A stretch of DNA of 64,000 nucleotides, taken from Dyadobacter crusticola DSM 16708. Its GTDB lineage: Bacteria; Bacteroidota; Bacteroidia; Cytophagales; Spirosomataceae. A program made the position numbers and the translations under genes. The stretch's first letter is position 1. Each line of letters opens with the position of its first letter. The stretch covers positions 186,001-250,000 of the forward strand of contig NZ_JNJB01000012.1 in assembly GCF_000701505.1 (NCBI RefSeq), read 5' to 3'. Under the pieces are notes generated by a model. It worked only from the letters and a program-made list of their open reading frames with translations. It was not told the origin of the DNA and did no database searches. Shown piece by piece: positions 51,249 through 61,132 of this stretch.

Positions 51249-52964
51249 ATGCTACTAAGCGAACAGGAAATATTGCGCCGCCAAAAGCGCGAAGAATTGA
51301 TAAAGCTGGGAATTGAACCCTACCCGGTTGAGGAGTTTGTGGTAAACACATACGCAGGGGATATCCTCAAAAATTACGAGAACAATAAGATCGACTATAA
51401 ACATGTGGCTATGGCTGGCCGGCTCATGGGTTTCCGCATCATGGGAAGTGCTGCATTTGCCGAGTTTCAGGACAGCACGGGTCGCATTCAACTGTATTTC
51501 AGAAGGGATGATCTTTGTCCGGGAGAGGATAAGACCTTGTACAATACGGTTTTCAAAAAACTGCTGGACATTGGTGATATCATTGGAGTTACCGGATTTG
51601 TATTCACCACACAAACGGGTGAGATTTCGGTCCATGTTCAGGAGTTTAAAATTTTGAACAAATCCCTTCGCCCGCTACCGGTTGTGAAGCGCGATGAAGA
51701 AGGCAATATTTACGACGGATTTACGGATCCTGAGTTAAGATATCGTCAACGCTATGTGGATTTGATCGTGAATCCTGAGGTACGCGATATTTTCGTAAAA
51801 CGCGCCCGGATCATTACCACAATGCGGTCTTATTTTGACTCAAATGGCTGGCTGGAAGTAGAGACACCGGTACTGCAATCCATTCACGGTGGTGCCGCGG
51901 CTCGTCCATTTACCACGCACCACAATGCATTGGATCTTGGACTATACCTGCGTATCGCTACCGAGCTCCACCTTAAAAGGTTGATTGTAGGTGGATTTGA
52001 TGGTGTGTACGAGTTTGGAAAGCTCTTCCGTAACGAAGGAATGGACCGCACGCACAATCCTGAATTCACAACGGTGGAATTGTATGTCGCTTACAAAGAT
52101 TACATCTGGATGATGAAAATGACGGAGGAGCTGCTTGAAAAAGTGGCTATTCAGGTCAATGGAACCACCAAGGCGAAGTTTGGGGATGTTGAGCTTGATT
52201 TTGCAGGACCTTACCGGAGATTGAGCATCACCGATGCAATACATCAATATACCGGTCTAAATGTTGACGCGCTTGATGAAGAAGCAATCCGTGAGCAATG
52301 CAGGCAGTGGGGAATGGAAGTGAGCGACAGCATGGGAAAAGGGAAGCTTATTGACGAGATATTTGGTGAGAAAGTAGAAGAGCACATTATTCAGCCTACC
52401 TTCATCACAGACCATCCAGTTGAAATGTCGCCGCTTACCAAAAAGCACCGGACGAAAAAAGGAATGGTGGAGCGATTTGAGCTATTTGTCAATGGAAGAG
52501 AGATAGCCAATGCATATTCTGAGCTGAATGATCCTCTGGAACAGCGTGAAAGATTTGAAGATCAGCTTAAACTGAAAGAACGAGGCGATGAGGAAGCAAT
52601 GGAGATGGACGACGATTTCCTGCGCTCACTTGAATACGGTATGCCGCCGACGTCAGGGATAGGAATTGGAATTGACAGACTTACAATGCTGCTGACAAAC
52701 AATTCGAGCATTCAGGAAGTAATTTTTTTCCCGCAAATGCGGCCTGAGAAAAAAGCTGAAATGGCAAAGGAAACGGATTATGTAAATGCAGGCGTACCTG
52801 CAGTCTGGATACCTGCTTTGCAGAAAATGAATATTCTCACCATTGAGCAACTTAAAGCCGCTAATCCGAACAAGATTTTCAATGATTTAGGCGGAATGCG
52901 AAAGAAGCTGAAAATAGACGAAAAGATGCCTCAGCTTGACGATGTAAAAGCCTGGGTTGAATAG
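51249..52964 (+). CDS. lysS: lysyl-tRNA synthetase, class II
   Basis: This 571-residue enzyme has the N-terminal OB anticodon-binding domain (about 55-160) and the class II core with [33 protein letters not shown] (motif 2) and [14 protein letters not shown] (motif 3). After motif 3 and FFPQMRPE, about 65 extra residues follow; they include [21 protein letters not shown], which looks like a helix-hairpin-helix-type tail also seen in other Bacteroidota LysRS. It charges tRNA-Lys. A strong hairpin follows the gene. Confidence 0.95.
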   Translation: MLLSEQEILRRQKREELIKLGIEPYPVEEFVVNTYAGDILKNYENNKIDYKHVAMAGRLMGFRIMGSAAFAEFQDSTGRIQLYFRRDDLCPGEDKTLYNTVFKKLLDIGDIIGVTGFVFTTQTGEISVHVQEFKILNKSLRPLPVVKRDEEGNIYDGFTDPELRYRQRYVDLIVNPEVRDIFVKRARIITTMRSYFDSNGWLEVETPVLQSIHGGAAARPFTTHHNALDLGLYLRIATELHLKRLIVGGFDGVYEFGKLFRNEGMDRTHNPEFTTVELYVAYKDYIWMMKMTEELLEKVAIQVNGTTKAKFGDVELDFAGPYRRLSITDAIHQYTGLNVDALDEEAIREQCRQWGMEVSDSMGKGKLIDEIFGEKVEEHIIQPTFITDHPVEMSPLTKKHRTKKGMVERFELFVNGREIANAYSELNDPLEQRERFEDQLKLKERGDEEAMEMDDDFLRSLEYGMPPTSGIGIGIDRLTMLLTNNSSIQEVIFFPQMRPEKKAEMAKETDYVNAGVPAVWIPALQKMNILTIEQLKAANPNKIFNDLGGMRKKLKIDEKMPQLDDVKAWVE

Positions 52965-52968
52965 AACA

Positions 52969-53010
52969 AAAATGAAAAATGCCACTCGCAGGAGTGGCAT
53001 TTTTCATTTC
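52969..53010. terminator. strong bidirectional terminator
   Basis: At least 17 bp of perfect stem (AAATGAAAAATGCCACTC with its complement) closes a GCAG loop, with T runs on both strands. It ends both lysS (plus) and the cold-shock gene (minus). Confidence 0.92.
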
Positions 53011-53027
53011 ATGCAAAAAAAATACAG

Positions 53028-53222
53028 TTATATTTTTTTTACCTGTACAGCATTAAGTCCTTTTTTACCTTCAACGACTTCGTATTCAACTTGGTCATTT
53101 TCACGGATAGTAAGTCCTCCCAATCCTGTCACATGGACAAAGATGTCTCTGTTTGTGTCGTCTTCAACGATGAAGCCGTATCCCTTAGCTTCATTGAAAA
53201 ATTTTACAGTACCTGTTGGCAT
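53028..53222 (-). CDS. cold-shock domain protein
   Basis: This encodes 64 residues, a single OB-fold cold-shock domain with RNP1 KGYGFIVED (13-21) and RNP2 DIFVHVTG (26-33). These proteins bind single-stranded nucleic acid and act as RNA chaperones. It starts MPTGTVKFFNEAKGYGF, a common Bacteroidota form. Confidence 0.96.
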   Translation of the reverse strand: MPTGTVKFFNEAKGYGFIVEDDTNRDIFVHVTGLGGLTIRENDQVEYEVVEGKKGLNAVQVKKI

Positions 53223-53568
53223 AATGTTGAAATAAAAAAATTGAAATAAGGTGAAAATACAAGGATTTTATTCGTGATTCAGTGGATATTCAAAATGCCG
53301 TCACCAAATAATTGAGGGAGGCTCAACCCTTCGACAAAAGAAATTTTGGAAATTCTTGTTAAGACATCTTGATTATAATGAACAACTTACAAAATCTTTA
53401 ATCACAAAGAAACAAAAATTGTTTGTAAAACAATTTATTTGCCAGAAGAATTTGTAAAGTAACGACTTAGCGGTATTTTGCTTTACCGTTCCTTTGATAA
53501 AAAACCGTCAGGTTGATTGTTTATCCCCTCTAAAATTGGTAACTATGAACTAACAATTCGAGAAAGGC
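53223..53568. other. AT-rich divergent intergenic region
   Basis: About 345 bp between the cold-shock gene and the PspC-domain gene. It contains a perfect inverted repeat AAATTGTTT-GTA-AAACAATTT at 53416-53436. The cold-shock mRNA probably has a long 5' leader here, as is usual for this family, but I cannot place the start. Confidence 0.5.
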
Positions 53569-53790
53569 ATGAACAAACTTCGGTATTACGTTGAAGATCA
53601 AATATTTGGAGTATGTGCCAAGCTGGGTGAAAAGCTTAATTTTCCTGCAAGCAGCATCAGAAAGTACTTCATCTACGCTACATTCATGACTTTCGGTTCA
53701 CCGATCATATTGTATCTGGTACTTGCATTCTGGATGGAGATCCGGCAGCATTGGAGAAAGAGCAATAGTCCTACAATTTGGGAACTGTAG
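53569..53790 (+). CDS. small PspC-domain membrane protein
   Basis: This 73-residue protein has the PspC fold layout: a short N-terminal segment (YYVEDQIFGVCAKLGEKLN) and one or two membrane helices (about 35-58, FIYATFMTFGSPIILYLVLAFWM). PspC proteins respond to envelope stress in proteobacteria; stand-alone short forms in Bacteroidota have no assigned role. Its end overlaps the convergent glycosyltransferase gene by 20 bp. Confidence 0.8.
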   Translation: MNKLRYYVEDQIFGVCAKLGEKLNFPASSIRKYFIYATFMTFGSPIILYLVLAFWMEIRQHWRKSNSPTIWEL

Positions 53791-54799
53791 GCGGATTTAT
53801 CCCCGAAAGTTGATCAAAATGGTGTTTCCCGCGGACGAAATATTCCCAAACAATACTCTTTGAATATAGCGGAGCCCTGTAAGTTGTACGCGGTACATCT
53901 TTGATAAGCGAGGGGATCATTTTGTAAAAGGCAAAATGCGCCCGGATAATAGCAAATACATCAGGCCAGGCCCCGGCTGCAATAAATCGTACACTGGATA
54001 TCCCGTCAAGTACAACCCTGATAAACACCGTTTTCCACCGTCTTCCTTTCGGCAGGTTTTTGAAAAGCATGATCAGGTTGTTACGATAATTCAGGAAAGT
54101 TTTCCGCGGGTTGGATTTGTGCAAAGTACCACCGCCTACGTGATAAACAACTGACTTTCCACAATAGGTAACCCGATACTGCATGTTCAGCAGCCGCCAG
54201 CACAGGTCAATTTCCTCCATGTGGGCGAAAAACGATTCATCGAACCCATTTACCTTGTGAAATGCGCTGGCACGCATAAACAGGCAGGCACCGGTTGCCC
54301 AGAATACATCCTTTTCGTCATCATACTGCCCATTATCCTGATCACGGGTATCAAAAATCCGTCCTCTGCAAAAAGGATAGCCCAGGTAATCCATAAACCC
54401 GCCCGCTGCTCCGGCGTATTCAAAGTGCGTAGGCAGATCGTAAGCCAGAATCTTAGGCTGACAGGCCGCGATGTTTGCGTCGGTTTCCATAAAGGCAATG
54501 ACCGGCGCAATCCAGTTTGGAGTTACCTCAATGTCCGAATTCAGCAGTATGTAGAAGTCCGAAGTGATTTGCCTGAGGGCTTCATTGTAACCTCCCGCAT
54601 ATCCCTTGTTTGCGGCAATTCTTAATGTTTTAATTTCTGGAAAGTTTGCATTTACCCATTCAATGGAATGGTCAGTAGAAGCATTGTCCGCTATCCAGAT
54701 GTCGTAACCGACTGAATAGCGGACAATGTTGGGGAGAAACTTTTCAAGATAGTATTTACCGTTGTAATTCAGGATTACGATCGCAACAGAGGAGGTCAT
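53771..54799 (-). CDS. family 2 glycosyltransferase
   Basis: This encodes 342 residues with a GT-A fold: start VAIVILNYNGKYYLEKFLP, KGYAGGYNEALR, the nucleotide-sugar binding LLNSDIEVTPNW and the acceptor-site region ATGACLFMRASAF with EIDLCWRL. The subgroup resembles rhamnosyltransferase-like transferases. It follows the YbaB gene by 10 bp in the same direction. The acceptor is unknown. Confidence 0.88.
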   Translation of the reverse strand: MTSSVAIVILNYNGKYYLEKFLPNIVRYSVGYDIWIADNASTDHSIEWVNANFPEIKTLRIAANKGYAGGYNEALRQITSDFYILLNSDIEVTPNWIAPVIAFMETDANIAACQPKILAYDLPTHFEYAGAAGGFMDYLGYPFCRGRIFDTRDQDNGQYDDEKDVFWATGACLFMRASAFHKVNGFDESFFAHMEEIDLCWRLLNMQYRVTYCGKSVVYHVGGGTLHKSNPRKTFLNYRNNLIMLFKNLPKGRRWKTVFIRVVLDGISSVRFIAAGAWPDVFAIIRAHFAFYKMIPSLIKDVPRTTYRAPLYSKSIVWEYFVRGKHHFDQLSGINPPTVPKL

Positions 54800-54809
54800 T
54801 AAAAAGATT

Positions 54810-55157
54810 TTATTTCATGAACCCACTCAGATCCAGCCCTGGGATATTGGGTAACACACCATCAGTTGCTTTTTGTAAATGCGCCTTGATTTTGGGTTCA
54901 ATGTTGTCAAAAGCCCGGTTCACCGCCGCTACAATTAGATCTTGCAGCATTTCCTTGTCCTCGGGCTTAATCAGATCCTGATCTATATCGAGACTAATCA
55001 GCGCCTTCTGTCCATTTACCGTAGCTTTTACCAATCCGCCACCGGACTCGGCTGTTTCCGTAATTGTGATGAGCTGTTCCTGAGCTTCTTTCATTCGGGA
55101 CTGCAGGTCTTTCATTTTACCCATCAGGCCCATCATGTCTGCCATATTTCCAAACAT
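54810..55157 (-). CDS. YbaB/EbfC nucleoid-associated protein
   Basis: This 115-residue protein has the YbaB pattern: helix with MGLMGKMKDLQSRMKEAQEQL, beta hairpin GGGLVKATVNGQ and a C-terminal helix NRAFDNIEPKIKAHLQKAT. The family binds DNA as a dimer and is usually beside dnaX/recR, but not here. Length is normal. Confidence 0.92.
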   Translation of the reverse strand: MFGNMADMMGLMGKMKDLQSRMKEAQEQLITITETAESGGGLVKATVNGQKALISLDIDQDLIKPEDKEMLQDLIVAAVNRAFDNIEPKIKAHLQKATDGVLPNIPGLDLSGFMK

Positions 55158-55205
55158 ATCTTTAAACCGTTAAGTGTTAGCTTCTACAAATTTCTTTGGA
55201 GATTT

Positions 55206-57128
55206 CTACCTTAAAAGCATAAAAGTACCACTTTTTTCAACTGTTTGGTTGATGTCGTCTACGAAAGTCATTTTGTAAACGTAGGATCCTACCGGGGCAT
55301 TTGCGCCATTGATGGTCCCGTCCCAACCTTTTGCAATATCGTCGGAATGGAAAACCACCTCACCCCACCTGTTTAGCACGGAAAATGCAAAGGATTGAAG
55401 CTGCGTTGACTTTGCTTCGAGCACATCGTTATAACCGTCTCCATTCGGGCTGAATGCATCTGGCACAAAAACACCTGCGCTCCTGCGATAATTGATAATG
55501 TTGGACAAACTCTCAAAATCCCCCGAGGCAGAGTTAGCGCGGACCTGGAAGTTATATTCAAGATCGCTTTGAGAGTTAAGCTGGACAGTGTAGCTCGTTT
55601 TAAGCTGATTTGGAATGTTAGTAGCACCGCTGGAGGCGATCTGGCTCACTTCATAATTATCAATACCTTCAAGCAAAGGAGATTCTGGAGACCAGTTGAG
55701 GGTAGTCAGGTTTTTCTTTAACAGGATTGTGCAAATGGGCTGAGTCACCGGAAGTTTCTGCCCGCAGGAATTCTGATAGTTGAAGCGATAGCAGTAAGAA
55801 GTCTCGCTAGTCCTCACGTCAGGATCCAAGTACTCGTTTTGATTGTAAAGCGTGATTATTTTGCGAAATGTAGGTGTCCCGGATTCAGCTTTTTCAATGG
55901 AAAGATCATAAGTACTATTTGGTCCTGCGCCCGGTACACTAGCCTTTATAAATACTCGATTATCCCCTGCAACAGAAACAGAAGCTTGCAATATTGGCCT
56001 TGCAGAAGACACCTCCGTTTTAACACCCACTGGTGCAGAAGTAGATGTTACATCTTTGATTTTGGCAATTACCTGATATTCTGAATAACTTCCGCATGCA
56101 ACATCTTCGTCGGTGTAGGTAATCTCGTCAATTGAATTGAAGCTCTTGATCACCGTCCCGTCCCGCAAAAGATCGTAGCTGACGAAGTCTGCATCTGTGG
56201 GATATTTGTTCCATGTCAAAACATTTTTTCCATCCTCAGACTTTCCTGCCAGTGTCATACTGGTAATAACCTTGCTGTCTGTCAATCCCTGACAAAGGTC
56301 CTGAGAAGAAAGCTTGACCTTGTAGCTTTGGTTTACATTGACGTTGCTGATATCAAAAGGCTGCAAACCGCCAGAAGATCTTTTCCCGGCTGTGCCAAAT
56401 GTGTTTCCGTCAGTACTGTATTTGATTTCGGTAGGAATGGCGGTTGCGCCAAGGTAATTTAATCGCAGAATCCCGCCGCCAAGCATTTCCACGGACTTGA
56501 TGGAAATATCATTCAGCTGAGCTTGCTGAAAGGATATCGGAATGCTGGCAGTTGCGCCCTGTGCACAGGATTTGCCAACATGCACCCCGGTTACTTTTAC
56601 CGTGGGACTTGTACTTGTGTTAGTGTAATTATGCTCGAAAATGTAGCTGCTTCCTTTTTTCCAGGTTGAAGTTTCCCCATCACCCCATTCAATTCTGGCT
56701 TCATCATAACCCCCAATAACTTGATCCTCAGCTAAGCTAAGGGTTATTTTTCCACCTCCACAAGAAGAGTATGCTGCTGTAAGTGGTCTGCTTTCGAAGA
56801 CGGTGATCGTTTTACAGGCATATCCAATGCCGCTCGATGTTACTACCTGCTGTAATAGCGTGAAGGTCCCTCGTAAACGGTAGGTAATAGATGATACATC
56901 TTGCAGAACTAGGTTTGTGATACGTCCATCATAAGCACCGTTATATGAAACCGAGATTGCATTAGAGACGGTATTGCTAAGGCGCACTGTAAACGGCGCG
57001 CATCCTTCCGTTATATTAACATCAAATCCACCACCGCCATTATTACACAGCCCCTGTGCATCTGCGGAAATCTTTAATAAACAAAGAAGAACAAATAAAA
57101 ACGATTGAAGAGGTAGCAATAATTTCAT
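55206..57128 (-). CDS. secreted protein with CHU_C (gliding motility-associated) C-terminal domain
   Basis: This 640-residue protein has a signal peptide (about 1-25) followed by PKD/Ig- and fibronectin-like beta regions (NNGGGGFDVNITEGCAPFTV start; then TYTDEDVACGSYSEYQVIAK) and ends in a CHU_C domain (about 555-640: VPDAFSPNGDGYNDVL, NRWGEVVFHS, GWDGTINGANAPVGSYVYK). CHU_C is the type B sorting signal for type IX secretion, so the protein is probably exported to the cell surface. It has about the same layout as the next gene and is a paralogue. Confidence 0.9.
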   Translation of the reverse strand: MKLLLPLQSFLFVLLCLLKISADAQGLCNNGGGGFDVNITEGCAPFTVRLSNTVSNAISVSYNGAYDGRITNLVLQDVSSITYRLRGTFTLLQQVVTSSGIGYACKTITVFESRPLTAAYSSCGGGKITLSLAEDQVIGGYDEARIEWGDGETSTWKKGSSYIFEHNYTNTSTSPTVKVTGVHVGKSCAQGATASIPISFQQAQLNDISIKSVEMLGGGILRLNYLGATAIPTEIKYSTDGNTFGTAGKRSSGGLQPFDISNVNVNQSYKVKLSSQDLCQGLTDSKVITSMTLAGKSEDGKNVLTWNKYPTDADFVSYDLLRDGTVIKSFNSIDEITYTDEDVACGSYSEYQVIAKIKDVTSTSAPVGVKTEVSSARPILQASVSVAGDNRVFIKASVPGAGPNSTYDLSIEKAESGTPTFRKIITLYNQNEYLDPDVRTSETSYCYRFNYQNSCGQKLPVTQPICTILLKKNLTTLNWSPESPLLEGIDNYEVSQIASSGATNIPNQLKTSYTVQLNSQSDLEYNFQVRANSASGDFESLSNIINYRRSAGVFVPDAFSPNGDGYNDVLEAKSTQLQSFAFSVLNRWGEVVFHSDDIAKGWDGTINGANAPVGSYVYKMTFVDDINQTVEKSGTFMLLR

Positions 57129-57297
57129 AAGTGTGCAATATTAAGCTTCGGCTTTAACGACAGTCAATTTAACATTGAGCAATATGGAATTTTGAAAAGT
57201 GTCGGGGAGATTTTGAAAATAGGGTCGCAATCTACGTAAATATTTAACGGGAGAGACTCCAAACTATTATCCGTACAATCAATGGATTGGAAAAATC

Positions 57298-59238
57298 CTA
57301 TCTAATCAACAAAAAGCTACCTTTTCGCTCTAATTTTTGCCCCGAATTGTCGGTTGCATTTATTTGGTAGATGTAATACCCCCCAGCAGCCTCTTTGCTA
57401 TTCACTTTCCCATCCCAGCTTCCGGACAAATCGCTGGTATGATAAACTACTTCCCCCCAACGATCAAAAATGGACATTTCAAATTTGGAAATGAAGTAAC
57501 CTTTAATCTCAAAACGCTCATTGTGAGTATCTCCATTGGGCGTAAAAGCATCCGGCACCAGTATGATCGGTTCACTTCTGAATTGGAGAATATTCGAGTA
57601 GCTTGTCATAGATCCATTTGCTGACTGCGCCTCCACGCGGTAGGAGTACGATGACTGTTTTGACAAATCCAGAATATGCGCAGTACTTAGCTCCTTAGAA
57701 ATGATAGCCTGGATGTTACCTTGCTCGTCCAGCTGATGCAAATCGTAAGAGCTTACCGCTTCCGTAAACGGCGATTCAGCACTCCAGACAATTTCGGGCG
57801 CTTTGCTCGATAGCAGAATGGAGCAAACCGGGCTGCTGAAATCAGGCGACTTCTGGTTACATGCATTCTCATATCGAAAACGGTAGCAATAAGATGCAGC
57901 CGTAGGATCGACATTGGTATCAAAAAATTGCAAGCTTTGATTGTTAGGTGCTGATACCTGTTGAAAAGCGCTGCTCCCCAACAAGGCACGCTCGATAACG
58001 AGGTCGTAAGAGCTGGTAAGTCCCTCACCGCTCAATGCAACCTGGGTAGCGATTGTCCTATTATCCTGAACTGTAACACTTGCCCGATTGATCACACCCG
58101 GAACTGAAGTCTTAGGTTCCAGCGTAACCGGCGCGGAATAAGAGCGGATATCGTTCTCAATAATGGCCACTATTTCATATTTGTAAGTGTTGCCGCAAGT
58201 CACGTCTGTATCCGAATAGGAAAGTTCAGTCGCTGATGAAAAAATGATTGAACCATTCCTTTTCAGCTGATACATCGTCAGATTTTCCGTGTTCGGAAGA
58301 TTTTGCCAGGAAAGGGAAATAATCTCATCCAGCGCCAGAGCTGCTTCCTGGATCTGCATACTGCTCACAACAGGACTGCTAACCAGTTCATCGCAAATGT
58401 TCATCGACGATAGTTTGAACCTATACAACTTCTTTGGATCCAAGCCCGAGATCGTGGCCACTTGCGTTCCCCCCGTCTGGCTGGTTTTTCCGGTCGAAAT
58501 AAATTGTCCGTCACCATGATCGATCAAAACCTCCGTGTTTATTCCCTCCATTCCCTCGAATAAAATTCTCGCCTCGCCGGATTCCAGCATTTCCACGCTT
58601 TTAATTTGAATTCGTGCCAAAGGCTGCGGAGTAGTGCCTGTTAAAGTTTTTACGCCCATTTTCTGCTGACAATCTGCGTTCCGATAGCTTCCCTTTAATG
58701 TAATAGGCCGCGTGGAATTAGATGCATAGTTATGATCTAGGTACAAACTGCTGCTTTTTGGACTCAAACTCTGGCTAGAACCATCACCCCAGTCGACTAT
58801 AATTGCATCGTAAGCATTTGAAATGCTGTCATCAATGAGCGTCAATCTCACTTTTCCGTTTGTGCATCGGATCAATTCTGCATTGGGTGCACGCGTTTCT
58901 TTGACAACTACATCTGCACATTGACTGAATCCCGTTCCATTTGCGCTTCCATATTGCAAAATCGTGTAAGTACCAGGTAGATTGTAAGTGTAAGTCGAAT
59001 CCGATGTCGATTCTGATTGGCCCGGAGCAGAAGTTTGGGCACGATCAAAGTTGTAAGCGTAGGTAACATTCTCAGCCTTCGCCACCTTATTTTTCAGTGT
59101 GACTGTCAGCGGTGCACAACCTTCGGAAGGTGTGATCGAAAAACCGCCGGTATTCCCGCAAAAGCTCTGACCTGAAACCTGGTAGGACGGAGCCAGAAAC
59201 AAGCCCAGCACAAATGCGATCAACTGCCTGAAATTCAT
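57298..59238 (-). CDS. secreted protein with CHU_C C-terminal domain (paralogue)
   Basis: This encodes 646 residues from ATG 59238 (MNFRQLIAFVLGLF, a proper signal peptide); an upstream frame to 59406 adds 56 unlikely residues. It mirrors its neighbour: FCGNTGGFSITPSEGCAPLTV at the mature N-terminus, fibronectin-like repeats, and a CHU_C end (VPDAFTPNGDTHNERFE, FDRWGEVVYHTSDLSGSWDG). It is likely exported by type IX secretion. The two genes face the same way, 169 bp apart, and arose by duplication. Confidence 0.9.
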   Translation of the reverse strand: MNFRQLIAFVLGLFLAPSYQVSGQSFCGNTGGFSITPSEGCAPLTVTLKNKVAKAENVTYAYNFDRAQTSAPGQSESTSDSTYTYNLPGTYTILQYGSANGTGFSQCADVVVKETRAPNAELIRCTNGKVRLTLIDDSISNAYDAIIVDWGDGSSQSLSPKSSSLYLDHNYASNSTRPITLKGSYRNADCQQKMGVKTLTGTTPQPLARIQIKSVEMLESGEARILFEGMEGINTEVLIDHGDGQFISTGKTSQTGGTQVATISGLDPKKLYRFKLSSMNICDELVSSPVVSSMQIQEAALALDEIISLSWQNLPNTENLTMYQLKRNGSIIFSSATELSYSDTDVTCGNTYKYEIVAIIENDIRSYSAPVTLEPKTSVPGVINRASVTVQDNRTIATQVALSGEGLTSSYDLVIERALLGSSAFQQVSAPNNQSLQFFDTNVDPTAASYCYRFRYENACNQKSPDFSSPVCSILLSSKAPEIVWSAESPFTEAVSSYDLHQLDEQGNIQAIISKELSTAHILDLSKQSSYSYRVEAQSANGSMTSYSNILQFRSEPIILVPDAFTPNGDTHNERFEIKGYFISKFEMSIFDRWGEVVYHTSDLSGSWDGKVNSKEAAGGYYIYQINATDNSGQKLERKGSFLLIR

Positions 59239-59356
59239 AGATGAGTAGAAATGTCCCCGGATAAGTCGTCTTGATCTAAACTTTGAAACGGTTAAGATAA
59301 ATCCATTGTTAATCATTCGACCAAGTTCAAAAATAGAACTTTCGATATTAACAATA

Positions 59357-59364
59357 TACCTTTG
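59357..59364 (+). promoter_or_regulatory. putative -7 element for ribBA
   Basis: TACCTTTG matches TAnnTTTG and lies 50 bp upstream of the ribBA ATG. No FMN riboswitch can be recognised in the short leader. Confidence 0.45.
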
Positions 59365-59414
59365 TACGGTAAAAACGAGTTTTGGTTTAAAACTATTTTT
59401 CATCAACCCGATTA

Positions 59415-60662
59415 ATGAATAGCACTAACAATCCGATTAAGTTGGATTCCATAGAAGATGCCATTGCGGCTGTCAAAAGAGGTGAATTGATCATTGTGGT
59501 GGACGATGAGGATCGTGAGAATGAAGGTGATTTTATTTGCGCTGCCGAGCTGGTTACCCCTGAAATCGTCAACTTCATGGCACGCGAAGGCCGTGGACTG
59601 ATTTGCGTTCCAATCACAGAAGAACGCTGCTCCGAGCTAGAACTTGAAATGATGGTCGGCAACAATACGGCGCTGCACGAAACCGCATTCACCGTTTCCG
59701 TCGACCTTTTAGGTAACGGTTGTACCACCGGAATCTCTGCAAGCGACCGTGCCAAAACCATTCAGGCGCTCGTAAATCCGGAGACCAAACCGGAAGATTT
59801 GGGCAGGCCAGGACATATTTTTCCTTTGCGGGCAAAAAAAGGCGGGGTACTCCGGAGAACAGGACATACAGAAGCTGCCATTGACTTCCCAAGACTGGCA
59901 GGATTGTCTCCCGCCGGTGTTTTGGTTGAGATATTAAATGAAGACGGTTCTATGGCGCGCCTGCCTCAGTTGCGCGAAATTGCCAACAAGTTTAATCTTA
60001 AACTGGTAAGTATCAAGGATCTGATCGAATACCGCCTACGCGAAGAGTCGTTGATTAAACGCGAAATCGGGGTAGATATGCCTACTAACTGGGGCCATTT
60101 CGACCTGATAGCTTACCGCCAGATCAATACCGGCGACCTTCATTTGGCACTGGTAAAAGGTACCTGGGAAAAAGATGAACCTATATTAGTGCGCGTCCAT
60201 TCCTCCTGTGTCACGGGAGATATTTTTGGTTCGTGCCGGTGCGACTGCGGGCCGCAGCTGCATGCAGCAATGGAAATGGTTGACAAAGCCGGCAAAGGTG
60301 TCATTGTTTATATGAACCAGGAAGGACGTGGAATCGGGCTCCTGAATAAACTCCGCGCATATAAATTACAGGAAATGGGCCGCGATACCGTAGAGGCCAA
60401 CCTCGAACTCGGCTTTCCAATGGATGACCGGGACTACGGCGTAGGTGCCCAGATCCTGCGTGACCTGGATGTTACCAAGATCAAATTAATATCAAACAAC
60501 CCCAAAAAACGCGCTGGCCTGATCGGGTACGGACTGGAAATTGTCGATTCCGTAGCGGTTGAAATTCCTGCGAATCCATTTAATGAAAGGTACCTTTTAA
60601 CGAAAAGGGATAAAATGGGTCACAACCTGAGTAATCTTACAATTCCCGTTAACAAAGGATGA
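59415..60662 (+). CDS. ribBA: bifunctional 3,4-dihydroxy-2-butanone-4-phosphate synthase / GTP cyclohydrolase II
   Basis: This 415-residue enzyme has the RibB domain (about 1-210: [34 protein letters not shown]) and the RibA domain (about 215-415) with zinc ligands in [15 protein letters not shown] and GTP-site [17 protein letters not shown]. It makes both precursors of riboflavin. The following acetyltransferase gene overlaps by ATGA, giving a short operon. Confidence 0.95.
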   Translation: MNSTNNPIKLDSIEDAIAAVKRGELIIVVDDEDRENEGDFICAAELVTPEIVNFMAREGRGLICVPITEERCSELELEMMVGNNTALHETAFTVSVDLLGNGCTTGISASDRAKTIQALVNPETKPEDLGRPGHIFPLRAKKGGVLRRTGHTEAAIDFPRLAGLSPAGVLVEILNEDGSMARLPQLREIANKFNLKLVSIKDLIEYRLREESLIKREIGVDMPTNWGHFDLIAYRQINTGDLHLALVKGTWEKDEPILVRVHSSCVTGDIFGSCRCDCGPQLHAAMEMVDKAGKGVIVYMNQEGRGIGLLNKLRAYKLQEMGRDTVEANLELGFPMDDRDYGVGAQILRDLDVTKIKLISNNPKKRAGLIGYGLEIVDSVAVEIPANPFNERYLLTKRDKMGHNLSNLTIPVNKG

Positions 60663-61087
60663 TAACCATCAGGACCGCTGAAACGGGAGCCGATATCCTT
60701 AAATGTCGCAGCGCTATACAGGCACTGAGACCTGGTTTGTCGGATGAAATGTATCTTTCGGAGGTTGTAAAAACACTTGCAGACAACCGGAAAATCATTT
60801 TTGCAGAAACAGAAAACGAAGCCGCTGCCGTAGCCGTTTTCGAAACAGGCTATAATCTGTTCAGGGGAAAATACATTTATATAGACGACCTGTCGACATT
60901 ACCCGCGCATCGGGGAAAAGGCTGTGCGGGAATGCTGCTCGACTGGATCATGGACTATGCCAGAACCGGCAATTTTGACCAGGTACACCTTGATTCGGGT
61001 GTGTCAGAAACAAGATCAGACGCACACAGGCTCTATCTCAATAAAAGATTTCAAATTACCAGCCTCCATTTTGTAGCCAAAGTGTGA
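60659..61087 (+). CDS. GNAT family N-acetyltransferase
   Basis: This encodes 142 residues with the GNAT fold: [27 protein letters not shown] contains the acetyl-CoA pyrophosphate loop (RGKGCAG). The start overlaps the ribBA stop (ATGA), so translation is coupled. The substrate is unknown. Confidence 0.9.
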   Translation: MITIRTAETGADILKCRSAIQALRPGLSDEMYLSEVVKTLADNRKIIFAETENEAAAVAVFETGYNLFRGKYIYIDDLSTLPAHRGKGCAGMLLDWIMDYARTGNFDQVHLDSGVSETRSDAHRLYLNKRFQITSLHFVAKV

Positions 61088-61132
61088 TGATCACCAAAAG
61101 CCACAGTGGATCAAGGGAGCATATTTTTACAA

